From NCBI GenBank assembly GCA_038049695.1, contig CP142452.1, positions 50,736,501 through 50,800,500 of the forward strand: a stretch of 64,000 bases of DNA, written 5' to 3'. This document shows positions 55,431 to 64,000 of this stretch, piece by piece. Under the pieces are notes generated by a model. The model was not told the origin of the DNA, searched no databases, and worked only from the letters and a program-made list of their open reading frames with translations. Numbering within the stretch: position 1 is the stretch's first letter; every line of letters begins with the position of its first letter. This stretch comes from Cinnamomum chago. Taxonomy: Eukaryota > Streptophyta > Magnoliopsida > Laurales > Lauraceae. The translations under genes were made by a program, and so were the position numbers.

Positions 55431-55879
55431 TCGATTGGTTTTGACCTATGAGTCGGCATCACTAAGCTTGGATACCTTGTCGGTTTGATCCACCGACTTG
55501 GAAATCCCTCTCCCGTCCCGCCAGCTGCAGTTTGGATCCCGATACCCGGTTATTGCCGTGGTCCCGTCCCGATACCCGGTTCGCTACCGTGGTCCCGTTC
55601 CCGTATATTTATATTGTATATATGATTTACGTTGAGTCTCCTCACCTTGTGTGACTGAGACCAACGTCCCGTTATACTCTTGTCACTTCGGTGATAGAGG
55701 ACTTAGCTTCTTGTGATTGCCATCTTGCCAGTTCCCGATTCCTTGGATACCCGACATGTTTTATATTGCTTACTTGCTTTCCGATAAATGATTCGTTTCC
55801 TTTATGAAAGTTGTTATTTAAACAAGTGTTAATATTCTCCAATGTAAATTCAGTTATTATTATATTGTCTTCTGTCCTT

Positions 55880-56490
55880 TGTACCCTCACATGTTTTAAA
55901 TGAATGCCGGTTGGGTGAATAACCATGCTTTTACATATGTTCCATACGATCAATGATTTTGCTAGATTTATATGATTACACGTGTTTTAAAGGAATACCC
56001 GAATTGTTAAATATCCGTGCCTTGTTTTAAAGGACATTTGGTTTGTCAGATATCTATGTTTATACCTGTTTTTAAATGAATACCCGAATTGTTAAATACC
56101 CATGCTTTGAAATATGTTTCAAATGACACTTGTTTTGCCAGATCACTATGTTTATACCGGTTTCAAATGAATATCCGATTTGTTAAATATCCCTGCTTTG
56201 AGATATGTTTTAAATGAACATTAGTCTTGTCAGATTTCCTTGGTTACACCTGTTTTAAACGAACACCCGGTTTGTTAAATATCCGTATTTTTCACATATG
56301 TTTCAAATGGACATTGGTTTTGCCAGATTGCTATGGATACTTGATTTGTTGTATACTTGTGTTTTACTTAAGTTTCAAATGAATGTTTGTTTTGTCAAAC
56401 CACTATATTTATACATGGTTTAGACGAATACCCGATTGTCAAATATCTATGATTATAGATGATGTAAATGAATACATGTTTTATTAGATC
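55880..56490. repeat. degenerate ~90-bp tandem repeats in F3 LTR
   Basis: Six or more units marked by GTTTYAAATGAATACCCGA and TTGTTAAATATCC, starting at about 55984, 56068, 56160, 56252 and 56417. They alternate with TTTTGCCAGATYNCTATG phrases. Unit length is about 84-92 bp with strong divergence. Confidence 0.85.
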
Positions 56491-56642
56491 TTCATGTTTT
56501 ACCCATGCTTGAAACGAATACAGGTTTTCCCCGAGATTCCCGACTTTTGCACCCGTGTAATTATATGAAGCATTTGATCGATTAGCATGATTTATCATAT
56601 GTTTTATTCTTCAGTATATTTGTGATCTTTTCATCCACCTGC

Positions 56643-56770
56643 CAGACCGTCGTGTCTGACCCACTACTTTTGGTACTCAGGTTCAGATTTCTTCGTCCCG
56701 AGTTGAGTGTTTTTGTTGGCTGTGGAGCCATGCCTTGCAGGTTGTTTTGTCGGCTATGTCATGTAGACAT
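56643..56770 (+). other. conserved hairpin pair in F3 LTR
   Basis: Hairpin 1 is CAGAC-CGTCGT-GTCTG (56643-56658). Hairpin 2 is shortened to ATGTC-ATGTA-GACAT (56756-56770). Start-to-start spacing is 113 nt. Confidence 0.6.
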
Positions 56771-57173
56771 TGAGCTTGACATCGGAGCTACGTCACATTT
56801 GGGTAGTAGTTTATAGCTTATTGTTGTATGGCTTTTATTAGCCTTTTTCTGGGGATTCTTAATTAATGTACATTGATAATTGTAACTTGAATATATTTGG
56901 GGATGTAATATCCTGTTACTGTCAGCTCTGTAATTTATTGTGATGGTTACTCCAGTCTGATATGATTCTTGATATAATAGCTATACGCTAAAGGTTGAGT
57001 GCGACGCGGAATCCGATGGCCACGGACTTCGGGTCGCAACGCCACAAATGCTTCCGCAAAATATTCAGAATGTGCTGTCTTCACACACGCGGATCTTGGG
57101 AGAAGTAAAATATATTTATGCTTTAATCCCATTTCCCGCCCCCGAGGTTCTGGTTCGGGGGCGTGACACATTC

Positions 57174-58506
57174 CTATAGAAATTTTGAGAAACAAAGAGG
57201 CCCTCCTTGAGGTGTTTTGAGGCCAATAAAAGGGAAATGAGCTAAGGGATGAAAGGGGTCATTTGGAAAGCTAAAGCCTGGTTTTATTGAGTTAAATCAC
57301 TAAGTAAGCTTTACTTTTCTTAATCATATGTTTTCATGCTTTGCTTAATTATTGGTAAATCTTTTCTAGCATGATAAACTATGATTTGTTGTGTCCTTAA
57401 CATGTATATGTTTTTTGAATTGATTTATTGTTTTGGATGCATCACCTTGATTCAATTCAAGTAGTACTTAAATTGGTATATCCAAGTAAATCTTGTTAAT
57501 GAAAACATCTTTGAAATTTTATGTAACATGATTCCTATACTTGGTTGAATCTTTGGTTGTTGCTTTTCATCATAAGAAAATAACTTTGAAATCTATCTTA
57601 TGTTTTGGATTCTACAACTTCACAAATCATATCTACTTTTGTTTTAAAGTTTCACAACTTGTTTAGCATTGATAGGTATATCATTTTCAAGTTGAATTTA
57701 TAATTACATATGATTTGTCCCCTAACTTCAATCAAATCTATTTTTATGTTTTATGCTTATAGCTTACACATATTGAGCTACATTGTTAATTTGATTGACA
57801 TCCCTATGCATCACATGTTTTGTTCTTAGAATTTCACAACTTGTTTAGAATACATATGTATATCTTTTACAAGTTATTTTTAACATGTGATTAGCATTCT
57901 TTCCTCAATCATAAATGTTTTTATGAGCTAAAACTTTCAAATGCCTTTGGCATACATTTATGAGCTTTCATTTTCAAATTGATTGAGGACATCATACATA
58001 CACATTGTGCATTCATCTTTGCATTCATAGTGTGTGTGTGTGTGAATTAGATTTTCACTTTCACATCCGCCAAATTAAGAGGCATTGTAATGAGCTATTA
58101 ATTGTATCTCCATCAAGTGTATTATAGACACTACTTAGAGAGATAACAAACCTTTTGGTTGAAGAGGTTATTGCTTAGCCTAAGAAAAGCATAGTGTAGA
58201 GGTTATTGCTTAGCCTTGAAAAGCATATTGTAAAGGTTATTGCTTAGCCTATTGAAAAGCATAAATAGTGGAAATCCGGTGGGGTGTTGGATCACAAGCT
58301 GGTAGTGGATGTAGGCATTGAGGCCGAACCACTATAAATCCTTGGGTGATGGTGCATGCTTTATGGTGAATGTTTTTGTAAGCTTCCGCATTTATTTACT
58401 TAATCACCACTTGTGACTAGTTAATTTTAAAGAAGTTAAAATTGGTCACTAATTGAATTTCGCCCTATTCACCCCCCCCCTCTAGGGTTCGGATCCAGGA
58501 CTTTCA
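57174..58506 (+). mobile_element. Sirevirus-like 5' LTR, R-U5 part
   Basis: Continuation of 52870-53008 after the F3 insertion. It ends GGTTCGGATCCAGGACTTTCA with a C9 tract just before, like the LTR at 61344-62923 in reverse sense (GATTCGATCTTGGACTTTCA). It contains three ~35-bp tandem units (58164-58270) and the GTGGATGTAGGCA and CCGAACCACTATA blocks shared with that LTR. AT-rich DNA in 57300-58010 has no gene. Confidence 0.85.
58164..58270. repeat. three ~35-bp tandem units in Sirevirus-like LTR
   Basis: AGGTTATTGCTTAGCC followed by a GAAAAGCATA phrase, three times. A related two- to three-unit repeat (CTTTTCAAGG, AACCTTTACAACTTA) is at about 61640-61710 in the opposite-strand LTR. Confidence 0.88.
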
Positions 58507-58507
58507 A

Positions 58508-58520
58508 TTGGTATCAGAGC
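58508..58520 (+). other. tRNA-Met PBS of the Sirevirus-like element
   Basis: TTGGTATCAGAGC, one base after the LTR end at 58506. Confidence 0.92.
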
Positions 58521-61277
58521 GAGGTTACTCCATTTTAGGGCTTAACAACCCGGAGTTGATCCTTTCTAGATTAGAACCCTAGCGTTGTGTTTTTTTGCAT
58601 ATATTTGTAATGATTTCCACTATGATCGAAAATGAAATTTCCCAAAGTATCATTTCACCACTCTAAGACTTTTTCGAGTTATATCTCCAAGAGTTGGTGA
58701 GTCCTCAAGGTGAACTCTCAAGGACAACCTAATCAAGACCTTAGGTGAATCTTCAAAGGTAGACTATTAGACTAACCTTAAGGCCTTGAACCTCTCTAGA
58801 CCAACCTATTCCTTTTAGTTATATCTAATTGTTGGTCATGTTACATTTGCATTTTCTTTCTTTATAGTCACATCTTTTAAAATGCAATGTTTCTTTGTGA
58901 TCATTTGATTTTGTTTTCATGAACTTTTAAGTTATATCTCATGGTTTTCAAAATCCCTTGATTGCAATATTTTCTTGATGGATTTGCATTTTGTTCATAT
59001 AGTTATATCTCTTGTAGTGCATATCTATTGATGATCAATTGATTGTGATTACAAAAGCTTTCATAGCTAAATTTTTCAAGATCAATTGATGTTGGAAAAT
59101 CATTTGATGAATGTCATAATTAGATCTTTATTGTAAATCAAATGATTTGAAGCAATTTAATTTTTCCATTGATTTTCCAAGTTATATCTCTTGGTATGGA
59201 AAATATGTGTTCAATTTGTATGAGTGTCTATTGTCATTTTTAGAATACAAATTGAAAATTTATAGTAGTACACTTCTTGTTTTTCAAAATCGCTTGCTCA
59301 TAATTCTATAAATGATTCATTGTTGGAATTTTAAATATTGAAGTGATTTGCAAAACTTTGGAAAATGTTCTAAGCTTTATTGGTTGTATTTATAGATGCA
59401 TTTTCCTTGAATTTATTTCCTTGTGCTTAATTATGATTATATCATTTGGAAGGAAATAATTTTTACAAATAATTTGCATCTTTGCTCATTTAGCTACATT
59501 CTTTTTATGCAAATTGATTTTGATGTCTTACGTTGCGTGGTTGGATATGGTTTCATTGATTTGCATGTTTGTGCCTAACTTGGTATATATTTTCATTAAT
59601 GCAAATTGATGATTGTTTATGTGCTTTATAGTAAAATCTTGTGTTTTATTATCATTTGAGCCTAATAAGTACATATGTGATTTAGTGTGCTAAGCTCATT
59701 TGGTATAATCCTCATATCCATTTCCTATTGCATTGTAAGCTTAGTACATTTGCTAGAGTGGAGATGTTGCATAATAGGTTAATGGATCATTTTAGATGAA
59801 TTGGAATTAATTCATTGTTCTTAATAGGTATACCCATTCATGAGATCCATTTTTCATCTATATGCAATCCAAGATATCATTCTAACTCCATACTTTCTTG
59901 TACATGCATAGTTATATTCTTTATTGATGATATGGTATGAGTTAGATCTTGAGTGTTGATTAATCCTCTCTATGCAAATGTCAAATCGTTCCATGTATGG
60001 TTGTGATATTTATTATACTTGTAGAAACCATACTAGAAGTCAAATCCATCCTCTATGCCTTCTAGTCATTTCTTTTTGGATGATTATGATGTTGATTCAT
60101 GTATATTCTCTAAGTGATGTCATCCTTGTACATGTTTCAACATCATAGTAGTGATCTTGATCATATGAAACTCTTTGAAAGCCATCCCTCGTATATCTAT
60201 ATGTTTGATAGATATCTTAGTTGTTGAATTCATATGATTTTGTCACTTTGAAAATTGCATGCATTACCAAGTTATATCCTTTTGTATTGCAATTTATCTT
60301 GTTCATCACTATGCTCATTAGTTATATCTTTAAAAGTGATGAATATCCATTTATGATGCTTGATGGAATTTTGTGTTTGTCACACATTCTTGCTCTTAAT
60401 CATGTTTTCCAATTCAATTGGTTTCAATTAGTATCGATTGATTTGATGTCTTATCTTGAGTATGTGATGACCTTATGTACATTGGATTGAACTTGATAGT
60501 AATATATTTGTTCCATGTCACACTCCATTAGCATCATAATTTTCATGTTTGCCACCTCTCTTGCTCATATAGGTATATCTCATGACCACCATCTTTATGT
60601 ATTCATAATCTTGATTGGTTATTAGTTGACGTTGGCTTCATGTTTGAATTTCATTTCACTCATCTTGCACTTAATAGTCATATTTATTGATTGAATGAAA
60701 TGATTTCAAAACTTTCATAGCATATGATTTTCATAGTTAAATTATTTAATGCTATGTTTAAGTAAGCCCCATTTCATCATGGATAGCTCTATTTTGGATT
60801 TATCTTTATAGTTATATTCTTTATAACTCCATTTTAGAGTGATTGTTTTAATAGACTTATCTTTGAATCTGAATTGGTTTTCTTTGTTTTTCCAATTGGT
60901 ATCCACGATCACTTTTCTCCTTGACCTTGCTCTCTTTTGGTAATTTGATCATATTGTGCTCTATAGTTAAACGTGTCTAATCCTTTTCTTGAAGTTGACC
61001 CTCAATTGGTTAAACCATCTTCTTCTTGCACCAAATAGTTAAATCTTAGTCAACATGTTGACAAAAGGAGAGAATGGATTGAGGGTGAGTGTAAACCTTC
61101 ATAGGAAGTATTAGTTTTGATCAAATTCACCCTTGTATTGACTTTGACCCTTTTAAGCTTGCTAACCATACATGATAACCTGTTATGAATTTCATTTTTG
61201 ATTTCTTTTGTTAACAGGTGCTTCTAAAAGGTTTTTTCCTTGCTTCATGTGTGTAGGCACCTTTGCAATTTAATGTC
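58521..61277 (+). mobile_element. non-coding internal region of a Sirevirus-like element
   Basis: About 2.76 kb between PBS and PPTs with no gag or pol remnant in any frame; the longest open frame (60221-60490) has no domain. This is the organisation of a non-autonomous LTR element (LARD-like). The sequence is AT-rich and carries a recurring AGTTATATCT motif (58677, 58817, 58930, 59001, 59180 and 60320 exact; one-base variants at 59910, 60270, 60571 and 60810), often followed by CTTTG or CTTG. The last ~70 bp (AACAGGTGCTTCTAA ... GCAATTTAATGTCAAA) match the end of the coding Sirevirus at 63240-63350 in reverse sense, which supports common descent. Confidence 0.8.
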
Positions 61278-61343
61278 AAAGGGAGAGAGAACATTCAAGT
61301 TATCTAAAGGGGAAGAGAATGTCCAAGCTTTCTAAGGGGAGAT
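61278..61343 (+). other. three polypurine tracts of the Sirevirus-like element
   Basis: AAAGGGAGAGAGA (61278-61290), TAAAGGGGAAGAGAA (about 61304-61318) and TAAGGGGAGAT (61333-61343). Multiplied PPTs before the 3' LTR are a reported Sirevirus trait. After the last tract a forward LTR should begin with TG, but the LTR that follows is inverted. Confidence 0.75.
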
Positions 61344-62349
61344 TGAAAGTCCAAGATCGAATCCTAGAGAGGGGGGGGGGTGAATAGGGTGAGCTCTAAG
61401 ACCTAGACCAATTTTTAATTCTTTTAGCTTTTAAGTCTATTATGCTTTGTAGGAGAAATAAGGAAATCAATCAACCATGCATAATCCATAAAAAGAGAGC
61501 ATAATAACAATCACCATAACACAAGCACGTATAGTGGTTCGGCCAAATTGCCTACATCCACTCCCGGTACACCTACCGGTATCCACTAACTTCAATTAAG
61601 GTTTAGGATCACCTCAAACCTTACACACAACAATATGCTTTTCAAGGGTTAGCACCAACCTTTACAACTTATACTTTTCAAGGCTAAGTATGAACCTTTA
61701 CAACTTAGAACTTTTCTCTTAAACAATATGCCTAATGATGCATGGATAAAGAGAGCAATGAAGTGCAAAGAAATGCCTCTTAAAAGGCTAGATTGAAAAT
61801 GAAACTCAAGTTCTAGAACAATGCATGAAAATGACAAAGTCTATGTGAAATGCATTTTCTAGAAGATTACTCTTTCTCTTTTAAAAGATATGAACTTAAA
61901 TGATGCAAAGAAGTTTAACACATATTTGAGAAAGAGTTATATGTCTAACACAAATGATTCATAATGAAAAGCAACTTGTTTTCAAAAAGATGATCTAAAG
62001 GCTAACAAGTTGATTTTTGAAACAAGAAACTAAAATCATGTGTTTCATAGATCATATGTTGCATTCATAAGTCTCATGTGATTTTTTAAAGAACTAAGCA
62101 TGTTATGAAGATCAACATCTTAATAGGAAAGCAACTTGTTTATCATGCATTGGAAAATAGATCAAAGATTCAAAACAAAACATGATTTTGAAAAGAGTAG
62201 GATTAAAGGAAGCACACCCATTTGAAGATCAAAGGTTGAATAAGAGGAATGGCTTCATAATCCTTGTGAAAATGCTCCTAAGAAGTTGCTTAGCCTTGGC
62301 CTCAAAGGTCTCTCAAAAATCAGCAACTTTCTTCAACCAAAAAGCCACC

Positions 62350-62360
62350 TTTTATAAAGT
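62350..62360 (-). promoter_or_regulatory. TATA box of the Sirevirus LTR
   Basis: TTTATAAAAGG in minus sense, about 20-40 bp downstream of the palindrome cluster. Confidence 0.6.
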
Positions 62361-62380
62361 TAAAGTTGCCAACGGCTAGT

Positions 62381-62525
62381 TCTCGGTCGACCGAGAAACA
62401 GGTCTCGGTCGACCGGGAATACACAACGGTCATAAATCTGACCGTTGGAGCTTCAGTTCAGATTTCTGCAGAAATGACCTGCAGTTGTCTCGGTCGACTG
62501 AGAGGCAGGTCTCGGTCGACCGAGA
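62381..62525. repeat. four 16-bp palindromes upstream of the TATA box
   Basis: TCTCGGTCGACCGAGA (62381-62396 and 62510-62525, perfect), TCTCGGTCGACCGGGA (about 62403) and TCTCGGTCGACTGAGA (about 62488). They sit as two pairs around a CAACGGTCA...TGACCGTTG inverted repeat (about 62426-62448). Palindromes in the LTR promoter region have been reported for Sireviruses. Confidence 0.95.
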
Positions 62526-62923
62526 CCACTGCCTGAAACTGCCCAGAATTTTGACAAATGAGAGAAACTTGAGGCTTTTGAGGGCACCTTCCAAAGGACT
62601 TTCAAACACATCTACCAAGCATTAAATCATGACTAAAAGAAGATGAAAACTGAGATTTTAAAGTCATGAAAACTCCAAAACACAATAATGAATTTAAAGC
62701 TAGAAACTTTGGAAAGCTTGGAAAGAGTTTTGAAATCAAAAACTCTAAGAACTGAAAAGGCAACCTGAACAAGTAAACCATGCATGATATTTGATAAAAC
62801 AAAGATTCAAGAAGAAGAAATATGCAAGATGCTCCTATGAATAAAGCCATGTATGAATGAGAGAACATGCTATATGAAAGTGAATGCATCCAATCAAATT
62901 GCAACAAAACTAAAACTCTAACA

Positions 62924-63243
62924 ATCTCCCCCTTTGCAATTTGATGGCTACTCTTGAAGCTTGAACTCTCTTTCAATTTTCTCTTCAGCTTGAACTCTTG
63001 AAGCTTGAACTTTTGAAGCTTAAACTTTGGATATTTAAGGAGCTTTGGATAATTAAGGAGCTTTGGACATTTGGGAGCATTTGGATCTTTTGGAGCTTTG
63101 GATTTTCCTTGCAGGAGCGACGACAAAAGACGACCAACCTAGAAGCTATACACAAAAAGCACTCTAGGCAAAGCTACTCCCCCTCAAACAAAGCAACCCT
63201 TTTTAAATCTTCTCCCCCTCACTTGGTGAACTCTCTCCCCCTT
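62924..63243 (-). other. four polypurine tracts of the Sirevirus
   Basis: In minus sense AGGGGGAGA-type tracts end at the LTR (62924-62938) and lie at 63175-63185, 63211-63220 and 63233-63243. The intervening sequence (about 62940-63170) is non-coding and rich in AGCTTTGGA/CTTGAAGCTT repeats. The multiplicity fits Sirevirus. Confidence 0.8.
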
Positions 63244-63364
63244 TGACATCTAATTGCAAAGGAGCCTGCCCATCAAAGATAAAACACATAACCTTGTTAG
63301 TAGCACCTGTTTATAAGAGATATATAAAAATAAGATAAGGAACAGGTGATTAACCAACAAGAAT

Positions 63365-64000
63365 TTAAAACACAGGGCAAGGGCCAATGCCCAATTGATG
63401 TCTCAAATTAATGAAACGATCATTTCCAAGGGGTTTAGTGAACAAATCAGCCAATTGGGTATCTGTTGGGATAAACAACAACTCAATGGTGCCTTGGTCA
63501 GCATGATCACGCAAGAAATGATAGCGAATGTCAATGTGCTTAGTGCGAGAGTGCTGAACAGGATTTTTTGAGATACTGATGGCACTTGAGTTGTCACACA
63601 TGATAGGCATGCATTGTTGTGGAACATTATAATCTAATAAAGTTTGTTTCATCCACAACAGCTGGGCACAGCAGCTACCTGCAGCAATATATTCAGCTTC
63701 TGCAGTAGACAAGGATACAGAATTTTGCTTTTTGCTATGCCAGGCTACTAAGCAATTTCCTAAGAAATAGCAGCAGCCACTAGTGCTCTTCCTATCATCT
63801 ATGGATCCTGCCCAATCTGCATCACTATATCCAATTAATTGCAGAGTTGAGTCATGAGGATACCAGATACCATAATGAGAAGTCCCATTAATATATTTTA
63901 TGATACGCTTAACAGCTTTAATGTGAGACTCTCGGGGGTCAGATTGATACCTAGCACATATCCCAACGCTAAACGAGATATCAGGGCGACTAGCAGTGAG
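63365..64000 (-). CDS. Sirevirus-type Copia RT/RNase H C-terminus (partial)
   Basis: An open minus-strand frame of about 211 codons runs from the window end to the stop at 63365, with no internal stop or shift, so the true start lies outside the window. It encodes the end of the RT (SRPDISFSVGICARYQSDP) and the RNase H with YSDADWAGS, the EAEYIAAGSC glutamate block, the CDNSSAISISKNP block and the terminal TKHIDIRYHFLRD and LADLFTKPL motifs. RNase H cleaves the RNA strand of the RNA/DNA hybrid during reverse transcription. The motif wording, multiple PPTs and tRNA-Met PBS of its relative point to the Sirevirus (SIRE/Maximus) lineage. Whether the whole element is intact cannot be judged from here. 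Confidence 0.9.
   Translation of the reverse strand, partial: LTASRPDISFSVGICARYQSDPRESHIKAVKRIIKYINGTSHYGIWYPHDSTLQLIGYSDADWAGSIDDRKSTSGCCYFLGNCLVAWHSKKQNSVSLSTAEAEYIAAGSCCAQLLWMKQTLLDYNVPQQCMPIMCDNSSAISISKNPVQHSRTKHIDIRYHFLRDHADQGTIELLFIPTDTQLADLFTKPLGNDRFINLRHQLGIGPCPVF

Larger units (their letters stand above)
53009..57168 (+). mobile_element. solo Tekay-type LTR (family F3), 4160 bp
   Basis: Starts TGTGAGAACCCGACCCC and ends GGGGGCGTGACA, with perfect CATTC duplications at 53004-53008 and 57169-57173. No internal region, so a solo LTR. It shares with F1 and F2 the GGGGCCCTTTGGGGGTTCCC block, the TTTTTGGAAACTAGATATTTC block, the GGAGCCCGGAATG block and the hairpin pair, which supports a Tekay-type origin. 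Internal repeats (130 bp at 55168-55430; ~90 bp at 55880-56490) and two 20-bp palindromes make it the longest LTR here. Open frames inside are short and unrecognised. Confidence 0.96.
61344..62923 (-). mobile_element. Sirevirus 3' LTR, 1580 bp
   Basis: In minus sense it starts TGTTAGAGTTTTAGTTTTG directly after a PPT (62924-62938) and ends GATCTTGGACTTTCA at 61344. It belongs to the coding element at 63365-64000. It contains the TATA box TTTATAAAAGG (62350-62360), four GGTCGACC-type palindromes upstream of it (62381-62525), tandem R-region units (61640-61710) and a G10 tract (plus, about 61371-61380). The left end abuts the PPT of the plus-strand element. Confidence 0.9.

Overview
The window looks like heterochromatic, gene-poor DNA from a large-genome flowering plant. 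Essentially every kilobase can be assigned to LTR retrotransposons of plant-specific lineages: Ty3/Gypsy Tat/Ogre (two RNase H modules), Ty3/Gypsy Tekay-type chromoviruses (very long LTRs, tRNA-Met primer site), a Tnt1/Tork-like Ty1/Copia element, and Sirevirus-like Copia elements. I found no convincing host gene, tRNA, rRNA or CRISPR array. The species cannot be named from the sequence.

Layout. 1-2481: right part of a Tat/Ogre-type LTR (+), followed by its primer site and a non-coding leader to about 5.2 kb. 5.2-15.7 kb: a Tat element on the minus strand (3' UTR, integrase, RNase H, RT) split by a solo Tekay LTR (8343-14394, TSD CCTTC), itself split by a second solo Tekay LTR (8882-12097, TSD GTAAG). 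15719-33783: a Copia array of the form LTR-internal-LTR-internal-LTR on the minus strand, with two almost identical 5.7-kb internal regions. 33.8-35.1 kb: a pyrimidine tract, then AT-rich DNA. 35.9-36.9 kb: a second Tat/Ogre LTR end, fused to Tekay integrase (36938-38401) and its 3' LTR (38418-40099). 40100-45492: a second Tekay element (complete 5' LTR, primer site, gag-PR-RT), cut in the RT. 45493-52865: a second minus-strand Tat polyprotein split by a solo LTR (46220-49187, TSD TTAGT). 52870-61343: a non-coding Sirevirus-like element whose 5' LTR is split just below its TATA box by a 4160-bp solo LTR (TSD CATTC). 61344-64000: the 3' end of a coding Sirevirus on the minus strand, joined head-on to the PPT of the previous element.

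How the parts relate. No element is visibly autonomous. Most carry stops, and many of these look like C-to-T changes at glutamine codons, as expected for methylated, silenced repeats. Four solo LTRs with perfect 5-bp target duplications record nested insertion followed by LTR-LTR recombination.

The most interesting signals are not genes. (1) Two small hairpins, about 115-125 nt apart, recur in all five complete Tekay-type LTRs and show compensatory base changes. (2) In the Copia element, a 13-nt sequence at the pol stop codon is perfectly complementary to 3-4 repeats in the RNA leader. (3) Each LTR family carries its own cluster of perfect GC-rich palindromes; in the Tekay-type LTRs these sit at a similar place. 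(4) Two Sirevirus-type elements meet in an inverted LTR junction placed exactly at a PPT/LTR boundary.
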